64,000 nt of DNA, from contig ONFE01000028.1 in assembly GCA_900316985.1 (NCBI GenBank), forward strand, positions 1-64,000, in the 5' to 3' direction. A model generated the notes under the pieces. That model saw nothing but the letters and a program-made list of their open reading frames with translations, searched no databases and was not told where the DNA came from. Positions 25,886 through 34,478 of the stretch are shown one piece after another. The number at the start of each line of letters is the position of its first letter. The first letter of the stretch is position 1. The DNA is from an uncultured Prevotellaceae bacterium. GTDB taxonomy: Bacteria > Bacteroidota > Bacteroidia > Bacteroidales > Bacteroidaceae. The position numbers and the translations under genes were made by a program.

Positions 25886-28603
25886 TTAAAAATTAACTCC
25901 TAATCGTACCAGTATTTCCATCACTTGCGAATCGGCTAATTGGTCTACCACAATTACAGGATTTCCCTGCTCGTCAAAATCTTGTGATATGTCGCCGCCT
26001 ATGTTTGCCAACTGACCAGCCAGTTCGTTGAAACTTCCTTCAAAGCCATGCTGTCGCAACCACTTCGTATTGAGGCGTAGAGTTTTGAACTGTGCCGGGG
26101 TTACTGGTTCTGATGGTGTAGCGATAGGTGTAGAAGGAGCGGCTGGCTGAAGAGTCTCTTTAAGAGCATCTATACGTCCAGTTGCCACATTGGCATTGGC
26201 TTGGAATCCCATCTTTGCCATCTCCATCATTTGCTGCATCATCTGCTGTTGCATTTGGGCATTCTGCTGATTGCCTGTCTGCATTTGTTGCATCATGCGC
26301 TCATACATCTGAGCCTTTTCATCGGCAACCTGCTTTTCTCGTTCGGCACTATTCTTGGCTGAGAACGATTCGGCAAACTTAGCCTGGGCGCCTGCATCCA
26401 TTTCACGAATCTGAGCCGCCATAATCTGTTCTGCCGTCATCTCCTTCTGGGTTTGCATACGACGCTCTTCGGCTTCAAATTTCGCCTGCTGCATAGCCTG
26501 CTCATGTTGCAACTCATCTTGCTTGGCAGCCCGCTTAGCTTCCATCATAGCCTGCATATTTCGCATGGCAATATTGCCTTTCTGCTCCAGTTCCTCCATG
26601 CGGCGACGGCTCTCACGATCTGCTAAATCCTGTTCATGGTTACCCAGTTTCATGGTGCGTTCTTGGTCGGCATCCTTCGACTTCTGGTCTAAGTCAAAAT
26701 TGAATGTTTTCCGTTGTTTTTCCACGTCGAAGTCGAAGGAAGTACGCTGCTGACGCTGTTCTTCACGGCGTTTTTCCATCTCTGTCTGGTGGTCATCAAG
26801 TTTGAACTGCCGTTCGTCGTCACGCGCCTGACGCTTTCCTTCTAAGTCGAAGTCAAACTCGGTATTTTGTTTCCGTGATTCAAAGTTGGCCTGATCTTCT
26901 TGTTTACGCATGTCGAAGTTAAATTGGCTTTCCTGCTTTCGAGTATCAAAGTCGAATTGAGCCTCGCGCTTACGAATCTCGAAATCATAATCGTCACGTT
27001 TGCGACGCTTCTCGAGGTCAGCATCCAATTCGATTCCCTCCAACTCCAATTTGTCGATAGCTTTCTGCTTTTCCAGCACATAGCGTTTCCCATAGAGAGC
27101 AGCCTCCATCTCAGCTTTTTCAATATCAAAGCCTGCACGCTGTTTCAGCGCATCGAAGTCTGCCTGCTCCTTCTGCATGTCAATCTGAGTCTTCTCTGCA
27201 TAAAGGCCAGCCTCGGCACGCATTTTCTCAATAGAAGCCTTGGTCAGTGCTGCATGCTGCAAAACGTCGCTCATCTGCTGACGCTCAAAACGCTTGTCGC
27301 GTATACTTTCCTCTACCGCAGCCAATTCGTCTTCGCTCATCAACTCCTTCTTCTTCACGTCATTCAGGATTTTCTCCACGTCCTGCATCCGAGTTTGCTC
27401 ATCAGCATTCTGTAGTGCTTGACGCAAGCGAATTTCCATTTCGTGAAGTTCCACAAACTGTGTCATTTCATCATCGCAGAGCAGTTTGTCCTGATTCAAC
27501 TTGTTCATATCAGACAGGAAGCTCAGCTTCTCGCGCTCCAAGTTCAGTTCTTGGTCGTGACTCATGCTTTGCTTTGTCAACTCCTGCTCTTGCTGATAAC
27601 CTGTGTAGCGATTCAAGAACTCGTTCTTGCGCACATAAAAGTCAGCCTCCTGCTCGCTAACCCACAGGTCATGCTCTTGCTGACGGAGTTGTTCGAAATC
27701 ATCTGACTCGGTGGTAACATCCAGCACTTGAACCACTTCTATACCATTCAGCCTATGCTCCAACTCCTGTTTTAACTGCTGCCTTACTTGGTCTTGCTGT
27801 TCAGATGTCAGTCTTGTAGACGTCATCTGCATGGACTCTACGGTTTGCGTCAGAATCTGTTGCACCCAAGGCGACATCATTTCTTGCAAATCCGTGACAA
27901 TTACTTGACGCTGGTCGTTCAGAAAGTTAAGGCGGAAAGCTTCGAAATCGCTGATGCGCAGTTGCATGTTGACGCCGATTTCCACATCCATTATACCCGC
28001 TTTCAGACGATAGGGTTTAAATGTGCATGTGCCGTCGTCCGTACGTTCAAAACCAAATGCCATTTGGAACAGGCGATTAGATATCAAGTAGATACTAACC
28101 ACAGTACGTCGAACACTCTCGCGCTCAATCTCTTTCCATGACTCTGCTCGTTTTTCTGATTTTTCAGGCTTTTCCGCATGTTTCTTTGAACCCATCAGAC
28201 CTGTAAAAAACGAACTGACACGCTTTCCAAACGACTGCTCGGAAGCTTGCTGACCAGATTGTTTTTCTATATTTACAATGGTCTTTGTGCGCTCAATCAC
28301 TTTTTCGGGATTGAACTGATACAGACCACCATCCATGACGTTCGCCAACTGACCGTCAACAAAGATGGCTGCCGTCACACCGTCTTGAATCACCACTCCA
28401 TTTACTGCTGAGCAGTCGGCCAGCTCTTTCTCAGAGATTTTTCGGGCCAATTGTCCTGGCGCTATGCTCCACACCGTTTTCCGGCTTACCACATCTACTC
28501 CATCAATTGGAGTTATAGGTTGTTCTGCAACTGATGCCCCACACTTTGGACACTTATCATGTTTGGGTAATAAAGGATACCCGCATTTCTTACATCTTGC
28601 CAT
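25886..28603 (-). CDS. Zinc-ribbon, SPFH-like and long coiled-coil protein
   Basis: A 905-residue protein. Residues 1-30 form a zinc ribbon (CKKCGYPLLPKHDKCPKCG). Residues about 45-330 look like an SPFH/virion-core-type domain (GVTAAIFVDGQLANVMDGGLYQF). A very long charged coiled coil follows; between about residues 530 and 645 it contains 11-residue repeats with the pattern RKQExQFxFDx. A Met/Gln-rich stretch (QMQQQMMQQMMEMA) and a short globular C-terminal domain end the protein. Related zinc-ribbon/SPFH proteins in Bacillus belong to membrane-stress complexes; whether this one does is unknown. No membrane segment is seen. Confidence 0.8.
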   Translation of the reverse strand: MARCKKCGYPLLPKHDKCPKCGASVAEQPITPIDGVDVVSRKTVWSIAPGQLARKISEKELADCSAVNGVVIQDGVTAAIFVDGQLANVMDGGLYQFNPEKVIERTKTIVNIEKQSGQQASEQSFGKRVSSFFTGLMGSKKHAEKPEKSEKRAESWKEIERESVRRTVVSIYLISNRLFQMAFGFERTDDGTCTFKPYRLKAGIMDVEIGVNMQLRISDFEAFRLNFLNDQRQVIVTDLQEMMSPWVQQILTQTVESMQMTSTRLTSEQQDQVRQQLKQELEHRLNGIEVVQVLDVTTESDDFEQLRQQEHDLWVSEQEADFYVRKNEFLNRYTGYQQEQELTKQSMSHDQELNLEREKLSFLSDMNKLNQDKLLCDDEMTQFVELHEMEIRLRQALQNADEQTRMQDVEKILNDVKKKELMSEDELAAVEESIRDKRFERQQMSDVLQHAALTKASIEKMRAEAGLYAEKTQIDMQKEQADFDALKQRAGFDIEKAEMEAALYGKRYVLEKQKAIDKLELEGIELDADLEKRRKRDDYDFEIRKREAQFDFDTRKQESQFNFDMRKQEDQANFESRKQNTEFDFDLEGKRQARDDERQFKLDDHQTEMEKRREEQRQQRTSFDFDVEKQRKTFNFDLDQKSKDADQERTMKLGNHEQDLADRESRRRMEELEQKGNIAMRNMQAMMEAKRAAKQDELQHEQAMQQAKFEAEERRMQTQKEMTAEQIMAAQIREMDAGAQAKFAESFSAKNSAEREKQVADEKAQMYERMMQQMQTGNQQNAQMQQQMMQQMMEMAKMGFQANANVATGRIDALKETLQPAAPSTPIATPSEPVTPAQFKTLRLNTKWLRQHGFEGSFNELAGQLANIGGDISQDFDEQGNPVIVVDQLADSQVMEILVRLGVNF

Positions 28604-28615
28604 ATTTATTTCTTT

Positions 28616-29473
28616 TTAGGGATGATTAAGCCACACTTTATAACAGAACTCTCCGTATTTCCGCATCAGGCCAAAGGCCCGGCAGAGGCTCTGAGAAGGG
28701 AAGGTATGAGCAATGAGTGCTTTCTGAATTCTATCATTAAAGTGAATATAAACCACCCTACATTTCCCTTTACGGTTTTGCAGTATTTCAGAGCAATCTT
28801 CACCTAATTTGAATACCTCCGTCTTTTCAGCATCATTGTAGTATTTGAAAAAATCAACAAATATTGCAGAATTGAAAATGACATATTTCCTCTCCTTAGC
28901 AAATATCTCATCAAGAAGAGTATCAATATATGGAACGAATAATTTCCTATTTTCGTCATTCTTAACAATGTCAAATCTGGAAGAAGCATAAGGAACCAAT
29001 TCTAGCTGTAATTTCTGGCACAAGACATTCTTTTTTGCCAAAAGACAAGTACATTTATCCTTGTTGTCTATTTCTTGAGGTAGCGTAATCCCACTATCCT
29101 TCCACGGAATCAGGAAAGCAGCCTGTTTGATATCAAATTCATCATAACGGGCAGCATCTCTAAGACCGAAGTTCTTATATTCTTCATATAAGTCATTTAT
29201 GAACGCTTGAGGCGAAGTCTGATTGTAATTATCTTTCCTAATATCCCATAGGCAATCAGCCAATGCCGCATCCATTCCTGGATTAAGATTAACAACAACT
29301 GTCTTGGCATTCCTGTCTCCGCAGAAATATCCAGGTATACCTTTGGCAGAGAAACCTTGAGTGGCGTCAAGCTTCCTCATCTTGGCAGCTGGTGCTAGTG
29401 CTTTAGCAGCAGTTATTTCCTTTCCACTTAGTCTTTCTGTTATATCCCTCAAGACTCTTTCATCAATTTTCAT
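28616..29473 (-). CDS. Hypothetical protein, possibly uracil-DNA-glycosylase-like fold
   Basis: A 285-residue soluble protein. The segment KTVVVNLNPGMDAA near residue 60 resembles the LNPG motif of uracil-DNA-glycosylase-like folds, and KYVIFNSAIFVDFF resembles a later core strand, but I cannot identify the second catalytic motif. It starts 27 bp downstream of the leucine-rich-repeat gene and ends 12 bp before the zinc-ribbon/SPFH gene, so it belongs to the operon. The UDG suggestion is weak. Confidence 0.5.
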   Translation of the reverse strand: MKIDERVLRDITERLSGKEITAAKALAPAAKMRKLDATQGFSAKGIPGYFCGDRNAKTVVVNLNPGMDAALADCLWDIRKDNYNQTSPQAFINDLYEEYKNFGLRDAARYDEFDIKQAAFLIPWKDSGITLPQEIDNKDKCTCLLAKKNVLCQKLQLELVPYASSRFDIVKNDENRKLFVPYIDTLLDEIFAKERKYVIFNSAIFVDFFKYYNDAEKTEVFKLGEDCSEILQNRKGKCRVVYIHFNDRIQKALIAHTFPSQSLCRAFGLMRKYGEFCYKVWLNHP

Positions 29474-29500
29474 ATGCTTTACTTCGTGGGTTTATTATTC

Positions 29501-31375
29501 TCAATTGTCATAAAAAAACATATATTCATCTGGCATAGTATGAATTTTACATTCCCTGTTATTTCCTAGTGCTTTTTGTATTGATTTGTATTCGTTTAAA
29601 TATTGTGGAAGCACATATAGATTATCACTATTCTCAAATATATTGTCCATTTCCTCTAATGGTGAAGCAAAAAGATAGACAGACTCCCATGATTCTGTAC
29701 TCTTATAATCCTTTAGAGTCGGAGGTAAAAATATAACATCAGGACGAGCAAAAAAGAAACCATCCCTAATAGTTGTTACTCCCATAGGAATTACCATTTG
29801 TTTATGACCTCCTGTTGTAAATCCTTTAGGTATTATTGTCAACTTTGTTACTTTTGACATATCAACTTCTTCCAAAGGAGTTTTATTACCACAAAAACCA
29901 GGACTATAGAAGTCATCCCCTAATTTCTCTAAAGAAGACGGCATCACAATTTTTCTCAATTTAGAACAAAAGTAAAAAGCGTCATCTCCGATAATTTTAA
30001 CGCTATCAGGTAATACAATCTCTTCAAGCTTTTCACAACTATAAAAAGCTTTATCTCCAATTTCTATTAATGATGTACATCTTGAAAAATCAATCTGCTT
30101 CAATTTAGAACACTTCATAAAGGCTTTGTCATTTATCTTTTCCAGAGTTGAGGGAAGGCATATAGACTGTAATTTATCGTAGCCGTAGAAAGCTTCCTCT
30201 TCTATTTCTGTATATCCTTCAGGTATAACCACATTTCTTTCATTATAATATCTTTCAGCTTTATTATCATCGAAAATAGGATCGTCTAATATAGGAACAT
30301 TTACTTCTGGTTTTGTTTCTATAGGGGGAATAGAGGACGCTCCAACTGTATCTTTTTCACGCACAGCATTTCTTTCTACACCATTCTTAGGTTGTGATAT
30401 AGGCCGCATTTCAGCAAGACGCGCTTCGATAATCATCTCAACCTCGTCCCAGTCTTCACCTTCTTTCTCAACACGGCGTTTTAGCATTTCACGCTCCTTG
30501 TCAGTCAAGAAACCGTCTTGCAGAGCTGCTGCAATCATAGCCTCTAAGCGCGCAGAGAAAAGACCGCCGTTAGCAGGGGTATTAAGTTTCTCTTCTATCT
30601 CTTGTTTGCTTTCAAGAGCAGGCCGTGACACAGATGCTTCTTTCGGAGCAACAAATCCATAAAAAATCATCATTTCTTCCGGCATGTCACGTAATCGGGC
30701 TTCACTGTTACAGTCTTTTAGTTTCTTTGCATACAGGTCATAATAATCCGGAAGAACATAGAGTGTCTTTACATCCTCTTCCACATCACTGATCTCAATA
30801 TCAGCAGCAAAAAGGTAGACAATCATGTTGTTTTCGCTGGCACCCGTGATATAGCCAAGTTTTTCGACTGATGCAGGTACAAAAATTTCTGCCCCAGACT
30901 TTGCTTCACCTAGAAATCCGTCGCCAACCTCTGTCACTCCATTGGGAATGACAAACTTACGAATCTTATTCTCACCATAGATGAACTCGTCAGGGATTGT
31001 TTTCAGTTTATCAACCTTTGAGAAATCAAGTTCTTCTAATTGGTTTTGCTCATTGATAACATCGGAATCTAAGCTCTCTAAAGAGGCAGGAAAAACGATT
31101 TTTCGGATATGCTTATAATGTTCAAGGCTTTCGTTATCCAATTCTGTTATTCCTTCCCGAATAGTTAAGACACCATCACGAAAATCACCAAGCAAGATTT
31201 TTGGTTCCTCATCTTCTTCGTCATCATCTCTCGAATTGGATGTACTAGCAGTGAAGCCTGTCATTGTGTTCCGCTTCATTTCTTCCAAATTATTACGCAT
31301 TTCTTTTTTTGCGTCCTCAAAGTTCTTCTTTAACTCATCAGCCGCATCACCAAAAATTTTTTTAAAAAATCCCAT
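29501..31375 (-). CDS. Cytoplasmic leucine-rich-repeat (LRR_5/BspA-like) protein with internal duplication
   Basis: A 624-residue protein with no signal peptide; the first 38 residues form an amphipathic helix. Two LRR_5-type arrays (about 75-240 and 380-624) end in similar caps: YVLPDYYDLYAKKLKDCNSE and YVLPQYLNEYKSIQKALGNN, each followed by an MPEE/MPDE motif. Between them, residues 272-323 (LEAMIAAALQDGFLTDKERE and what follows) form a helical module of a kind also present in the zinc-ribbon protein at 32151. BspA-type repeats are usually on the surface; here they appear to be internal and may act as a protein-binding platform. Confidence 0.82.
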   Translation of the reverse strand: MGFFKKIFGDAADELKKNFEDAKKEMRNNLEEMKRNTMTGFTASTSNSRDDDEEDEEPKILLGDFRDGVLTIREGITELDNESLEHYKHIRKIVFPASLESLDSDVINEQNQLEELDFSKVDKLKTIPDEFIYGENKIRKFVIPNGVTEVGDGFLGEAKSGAEIFVPASVEKLGYITGASENNMIVYLFAADIEISDVEEDVKTLYVLPDYYDLYAKKLKDCNSEARLRDMPEEMMIFYGFVAPKEASVSRPALESKQEIEEKLNTPANGGLFSARLEAMIAAALQDGFLTDKEREMLKRRVEKEGEDWDEVEMIIEARLAEMRPISQPKNGVERNAVREKDTVGASSIPPIETKPEVNVPILDDPIFDDNKAERYYNERNVVIPEGYTEIEEEAFYGYDKLQSICLPSTLEKINDKAFMKCSKLKQIDFSRCTSLIEIGDKAFYSCEKLEEIVLPDSVKIIGDDAFYFCSKLRKIVMPSSLEKLGDDFYSPGFCGNKTPLEEVDMSKVTKLTIIPKGFTTGGHKQMVIPMGVTTIRDGFFFARPDVIFLPPTLKDYKSTESWESVYLFASPLEEMDNIFENSDNLYVLPQYLNEYKSIQKALGNNRECKIHTMPDEYMFFYDN

Positions 31376-31395
31376 AGTCGTTCTATTTTAATTTG

Positions 31396-32118
31396 TTACA
31401 CCTTTTTACTATATACAGTAGCCTGATCCGCTAGGCCTGACATGGTCAGGATTTCTGCCGCCATGCTGTATGTCTCTTTTCGTTGCTCCATACTACAACC
31501 CAAACGGTCTGAAGGCATGCGGTCGAAGATGCCAGCGGCCCCCAAGATAGTTTCCTTAGCCACATCAAGCCGGTCCACTTGCAGATAAAGTCGGGCGCAG
31601 ACGGTGAGTACAGATGCGTAGATACCTTGCAGCAATTCTGACCCATCTTGCATGTCGTAGAGCATGTCGCCTGCCTCGTAAATCAGATTTTGTGCCTCCC
31701 TGAATTTGCTTTCATCCATCATATAGTAAGCCATAGCACTCTTTACTACGGGCATAAAGTAACGAGGCAACTGGTTGTTGATCTTTTTGGCAGACGTGTC
31801 TATGAATGCCTGCAGGGCATTGCTGGTCAAATACTTCTCACGAACCACCTGATGCCAAGTGAATGTTTCGTAGTTCACGTTGTCCAGCAATTCATGGATG
31901 GTAGCCTTAAAACGTACTCCAAGTTGGAGTTCGTCTTCGCGTTTTACGAGTGTTCGCTTTACTAGTTTCTGTCCATTGAGAAATGTACCTGCTGAACTCA
32001 GATTCGTCACCACAATAATTCCGCTGTCAAGAACCTCAATCTTGCAGTGTATGCGACTCACAGTCTCATCTGTAATAGGCATGCTTTGATTGCCGCCTTT
32101 TCCTACTAATATATCCAT
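31396..32118 (-). CDS. FHA-domain protein with helical C-terminus
   Basis: A 240-residue protein. Residues 1-75 are an FHA phosphothreonine-binding domain with the conserved residues in TDETVSRIHCKIEV and TNLSSAGTFLNGQKL; the first strand is short. The remaining 165 residues look like TPR-type helices (EAQNLIYEAGDMLYDM, then RLDVAKETILGAAGIF). No kinase is encoded nearby, so the phosphorylated partner is unknown. It sits between the zinc-ribbon and LRR genes. Confidence 0.85.
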   Translation of the reverse strand: MDILVGKGGNQSMPITDETVSRIHCKIEVLDSGIIVVTNLSSAGTFLNGQKLVKRTLVKREDELQLGVRFKATIHELLDNVNYETFTWHQVVREKYLTSNALQAFIDTSAKKINNQLPRYFMPVVKSAMAYYMMDESKFREAQNLIYEAGDMLYDMQDGSELLQGIYASVLTVCARLYLQVDRLDVAKETILGAAGIFDRMPSDRLGCSMEQRKETYSMAAEILTMSGLADQATVYSKKV

Positions 32119-32150
32119 TCTACATTAATAATTCAAAAAGATTAACAATT

Positions 32151-33191
32151 CTACATAATTAGTGGCTCAATTTTGGGCATCTTAGGCAGAATCCTATAGA
32201 GGTTTGCCATTTTACGTTTGTACACCAATCCACTTAGCACATGGTCAAAATAGAATGAGAAATCTGCCTGATATTGTTTCAAATCATCATCATTGTCTTC
32301 TGCCAGCAACATCAGTGCTTGTGCAAACCTGTCAAGGTTGTCGCTGAATCCATCAGCCCCCTGCTCCAGAAACATACGTGCCTGCTCAAAGAAGTCTGTC
32401 TGAGTCATATCCTCCCAATAGGTGTAAAGACTTCCTACTGTTGCCAATAACGCCATATTCCCAAAAGGTTTGTCTGTAAACGCCTCCAACTCAGCCATTA
32501 TGAGTTGTGCTTTATCCAGTTCTCCCAAATTTTGATAGGCAATGTAAGTCCAAAACGACTGCCAGTAGTTGTCATTCGTTCTGTTTTCATACAGTTTCAC
32601 GCATTTCCTGGGATTCAATCCTGCTAAAATAAGGTAGTAGTTAAACTGAACTTCGTCCACCATATATTTCTCAGCCATAGCTTCCAGCCTTGGGAAACTA
32701 TGTTTCAATAGGTCGGTCTTTCCATTGACAGCCATGCTGACTATCTGTTGCAACGAGACTCTTTGTACAGGGTTAAGCTGGCTTTGGGAATGCTGTAGGC
32801 GCAACTGACGAACCTGTTCACGTATTTGGTCAGCTTCAGCAGAGTCTATACCTAATGTAATACGCAAACTCTCTAACTGTCGAGCCTCCTCGCTTGTCAT
32901 CACACTGTCTTCATAAACTTGTTCGCATAATAGTTTGTATTGAGCGAGCTTTTCTTGATGAATCTCTTCCCAGTGTTTCTGACGTTCGTTTACAATATTG
33001 GTCACAGTGTTATGAGAATCAATCGTGACTTTCATGTCGCCTGCTATAGCATTGGCATCACCCAAAGAAAAACTGTTACTTCCACCCATATTTTTTTCAG
33101 GAAGTATGGGCAACTTGTTACCACAAAAGGGACAGAAAGGATATTGCCAATCGGAAGGCAACTCTTTACCGCATGTAGGGCAAAACTTCAT
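32151..33191 (-). CDS. Zinc-ribbon protein with helical repeats, first gene of the cluster
   Basis: A 346-residue protein starting at the ATG 33189-33191 (a GTG 12 bp upstream is less likely). Residues 1-26 are a zinc ribbon (CPTCG...CPFCG). Next is a GDANAIAGDMKVTIDSHNTV segment that looks like a short parallel-beta or assembly motif, then a helical module (YEDSVMTSEEARQLESLRI) like the one in the LRR protein, then TPR/Sel1-type helices to the end. It is the first gene of the run of 17 and has a promoter just upstream. Probable scaffold or sensor. Confidence 0.75.
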   Translation of the reverse strand: MKFCPTCGKELPSDWQYPFCPFCGNKLPILPEKNMGGSNSFSLGDANAIAGDMKVTIDSHNTVTNIVNERQKHWEEIHQEKLAQYKLLCEQVYEDSVMTSEEARQLESLRITLGIDSAEADQIREQVRQLRLQHSQSQLNPVQRVSLQQIVSMAVNGKTDLLKHSFPRLEAMAEKYMVDEVQFNYYLILAGLNPRKCVKLYENRTNDNYWQSFWTYIAYQNLGELDKAQLIMAELEAFTDKPFGNMALLATVGSLYTYWEDMTQTDFFEQARMFLEQGADGFSDNLDRFAQALMLLAEDNDDDLKQYQADFSFYFDHVLSGLVYKRKMANLYRILPKMPKIEPLIM

Positions 33192-33309
33192 ATTCAAATT
33201 CACTTTTATTTAATTCAGTTTTTAGATTTAAGAATGGGAATGAGCGCTTCACTACAAGATGGTCATAGCTAAATGCGCAGCTTTTTCGAGTGAATGTAAT
33301 ATAGATATG

Positions 33310-33337
33310 CAAAAATACGAAAAAAGGGCTGAAACAA
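33310..33337 (-). promoter_or_regulatory. Probable promoter of the accessory cluster
   Basis: Minus-strand -7 TATTTTTG (33310-33317). A TTG at 33335-33337 is a possible -33 with a slightly short spacer. The AGTCCATTT array begins immediately upstream. Confidence 0.5.
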
Positions 33338-33344
33338 GGTTATC

Positions 33345-33433
33345 CATTTTAGTCCTTTTGTCAGTCCATTTCTGCTTATTTTAGTCCATTTCTTAGTCCA
33401 TTTAGTCCATATTTTAGTCCATTTGGTCCATTT
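33345..33433. repeat. AGTCCATTT repeat array between divergent promoters
   Basis: Six AGTCC and one GGTCC cores, each followed by a T-rich tail (mostly CCATTT), start at 33351, 33363, 33383, 33395, 33404, 33416 and 33425 with 9 to 20 bp spacing. The array lies between the promoter of the accessory cluster and a -7 element (33470-33477) of the plus-strand gene. Candidate binding array for a regulator. Confidence 0.75.
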
Positions 33434-33469
33434 CTGGGGGATTGGGCATTTATTATGTAGAAAAATGCT

Positions 33470-33477
33470 TAACTTTG
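33470..33477 (+). promoter_or_regulatory. -7 element upstream of the broken HTH-domain gene
   Basis: TAACTTTG matches TAnnTTTG, 79 bp upstream of the start. No convincing -33 element; the AGTCCATTT array lies upstream. Confidence 0.4.
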
Positions 33478-33556
33478 TGCCGTCAAACGGAATGAGTTTG
33501 CCGAGTGCTGCTAAATCTTATGCAATGACAAGCAGACCGTCGCATATAACTTTATC

Positions 33557-34367
33557 ATGTATCAAGAACAACAAGAGAAGGCATTAGCCAAACTACGTGA
33601 ATTGATTGAAGCAGTTGTAGAAAGGAAGATGAAAACCCCAAAGGATTTCGAATTCCTTTCTGAATGTATATTCGAGAAATTCCACGAGAGAATATCTCCA
33701 ACAACCCTCAAACGCCTTTGGGGCTATCTATCCGAAACGACTACTCCACGGAAATCTACGCTTGACATTTTATCCATGTTTGTCGGGTATGACAATTGGA
33801 AAGATTTCTGTAAGAAGAATCCCATAGAAGAAGAAAAGAGGAAAGAGGAGAGAGGAGAGAACAGGGATGAAAAAACTCAGAAGAAACGGTTGAGCCCTGC
33901 CATACTCTACACCATCATCGCATTACACGTTAAAGATAGGTGATTCTTTTAGTTCACCTCACGAATACCTCAAACTGTTTGGTATTCATGCAAAGGAAAA
34001 GCTTTGGGGACAGATACTTCCCCACCATCCCAACATTTCTGTCTGGGGACCAGATTATCACAATAAAGAATGGCATAATGAAGGTGACAAATCGAAGATG
34101 ATGCCAACCATTACCGAGTATTGGAAGCCGGAAGGGGCAGATAGCGCAAGAATAGTTGAACGAAATATCGATCAATTTAATCACTGTTCTCGTCTGAATG
34201 AGATTCGGATTACATTCATGAAGAACCTGATAGACACCAACTATGTGTTCCTTGGTGTCTATCGATTGTCGTTGGAATTGTCAGACAGTACCAAAGTAAT
34301 ATGGGAACGCGTTGCTAATGAATGCGATCTCAACAATCTGGATTATCTGGAGGAACTACGCAACTAA
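33557..34367 (+). pseudogene. Broken gene: HTH-like N-terminal domain joined out of frame to an unknown C-terminal domain
   Basis: The first frame (33557-33943) encodes a Bacteroidota HTH-like domain (SPTTLKRLWGYLSE, then YDNWKDFCKKNP), a charged linker and what looks like the start of a membrane helix (LSPAILYTIIAL) before it stops. A second frame, open from about 33903 to 34367, encodes a coherent soluble domain (HEYLKLFGIHAKEKLWGQ, then RITFMKNLIDTNYVFLGVYR). The overlap suggests a deletion that fused two genes or removed the middle of one. The C-terminal domain is not recognised. Confidence 0.6.
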
Positions 34368-34388
34368 GAGAACTAAAGTCCACCCTAA

Positions 34389-34461
34389 CCCTCCCGAAGG
34401 GAGGGGATTCTAATTGCCTAAGAGGTGAAAAGCTATTTAACCCTCCCTCCCTTTGGGAGGG
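34389..34461. repeat. Double G/C-rich palindrome between convergent genes
   Basis: Hairpins CCCTCCC-GAA-GGGAGGG (34389-34405) and CCCTCCC-TTT-GGGAGGG (34445-34461); the outer sequences (CACCCTAACC and GGTTGGGGTAA) also pair with each other. Probable bidirectional terminator, of the same repeat class as at 12227, 48244 and 53829. Confidence 0.75.
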
Positions 34462-34478
34462 TTGGGGTAAGTTATTGC

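Noticed and set aside
33345-33433. CRISPR array
   Set aside because: Repeat units are 9-20 bp without spacers of constant length, and no cas gene is nearby.
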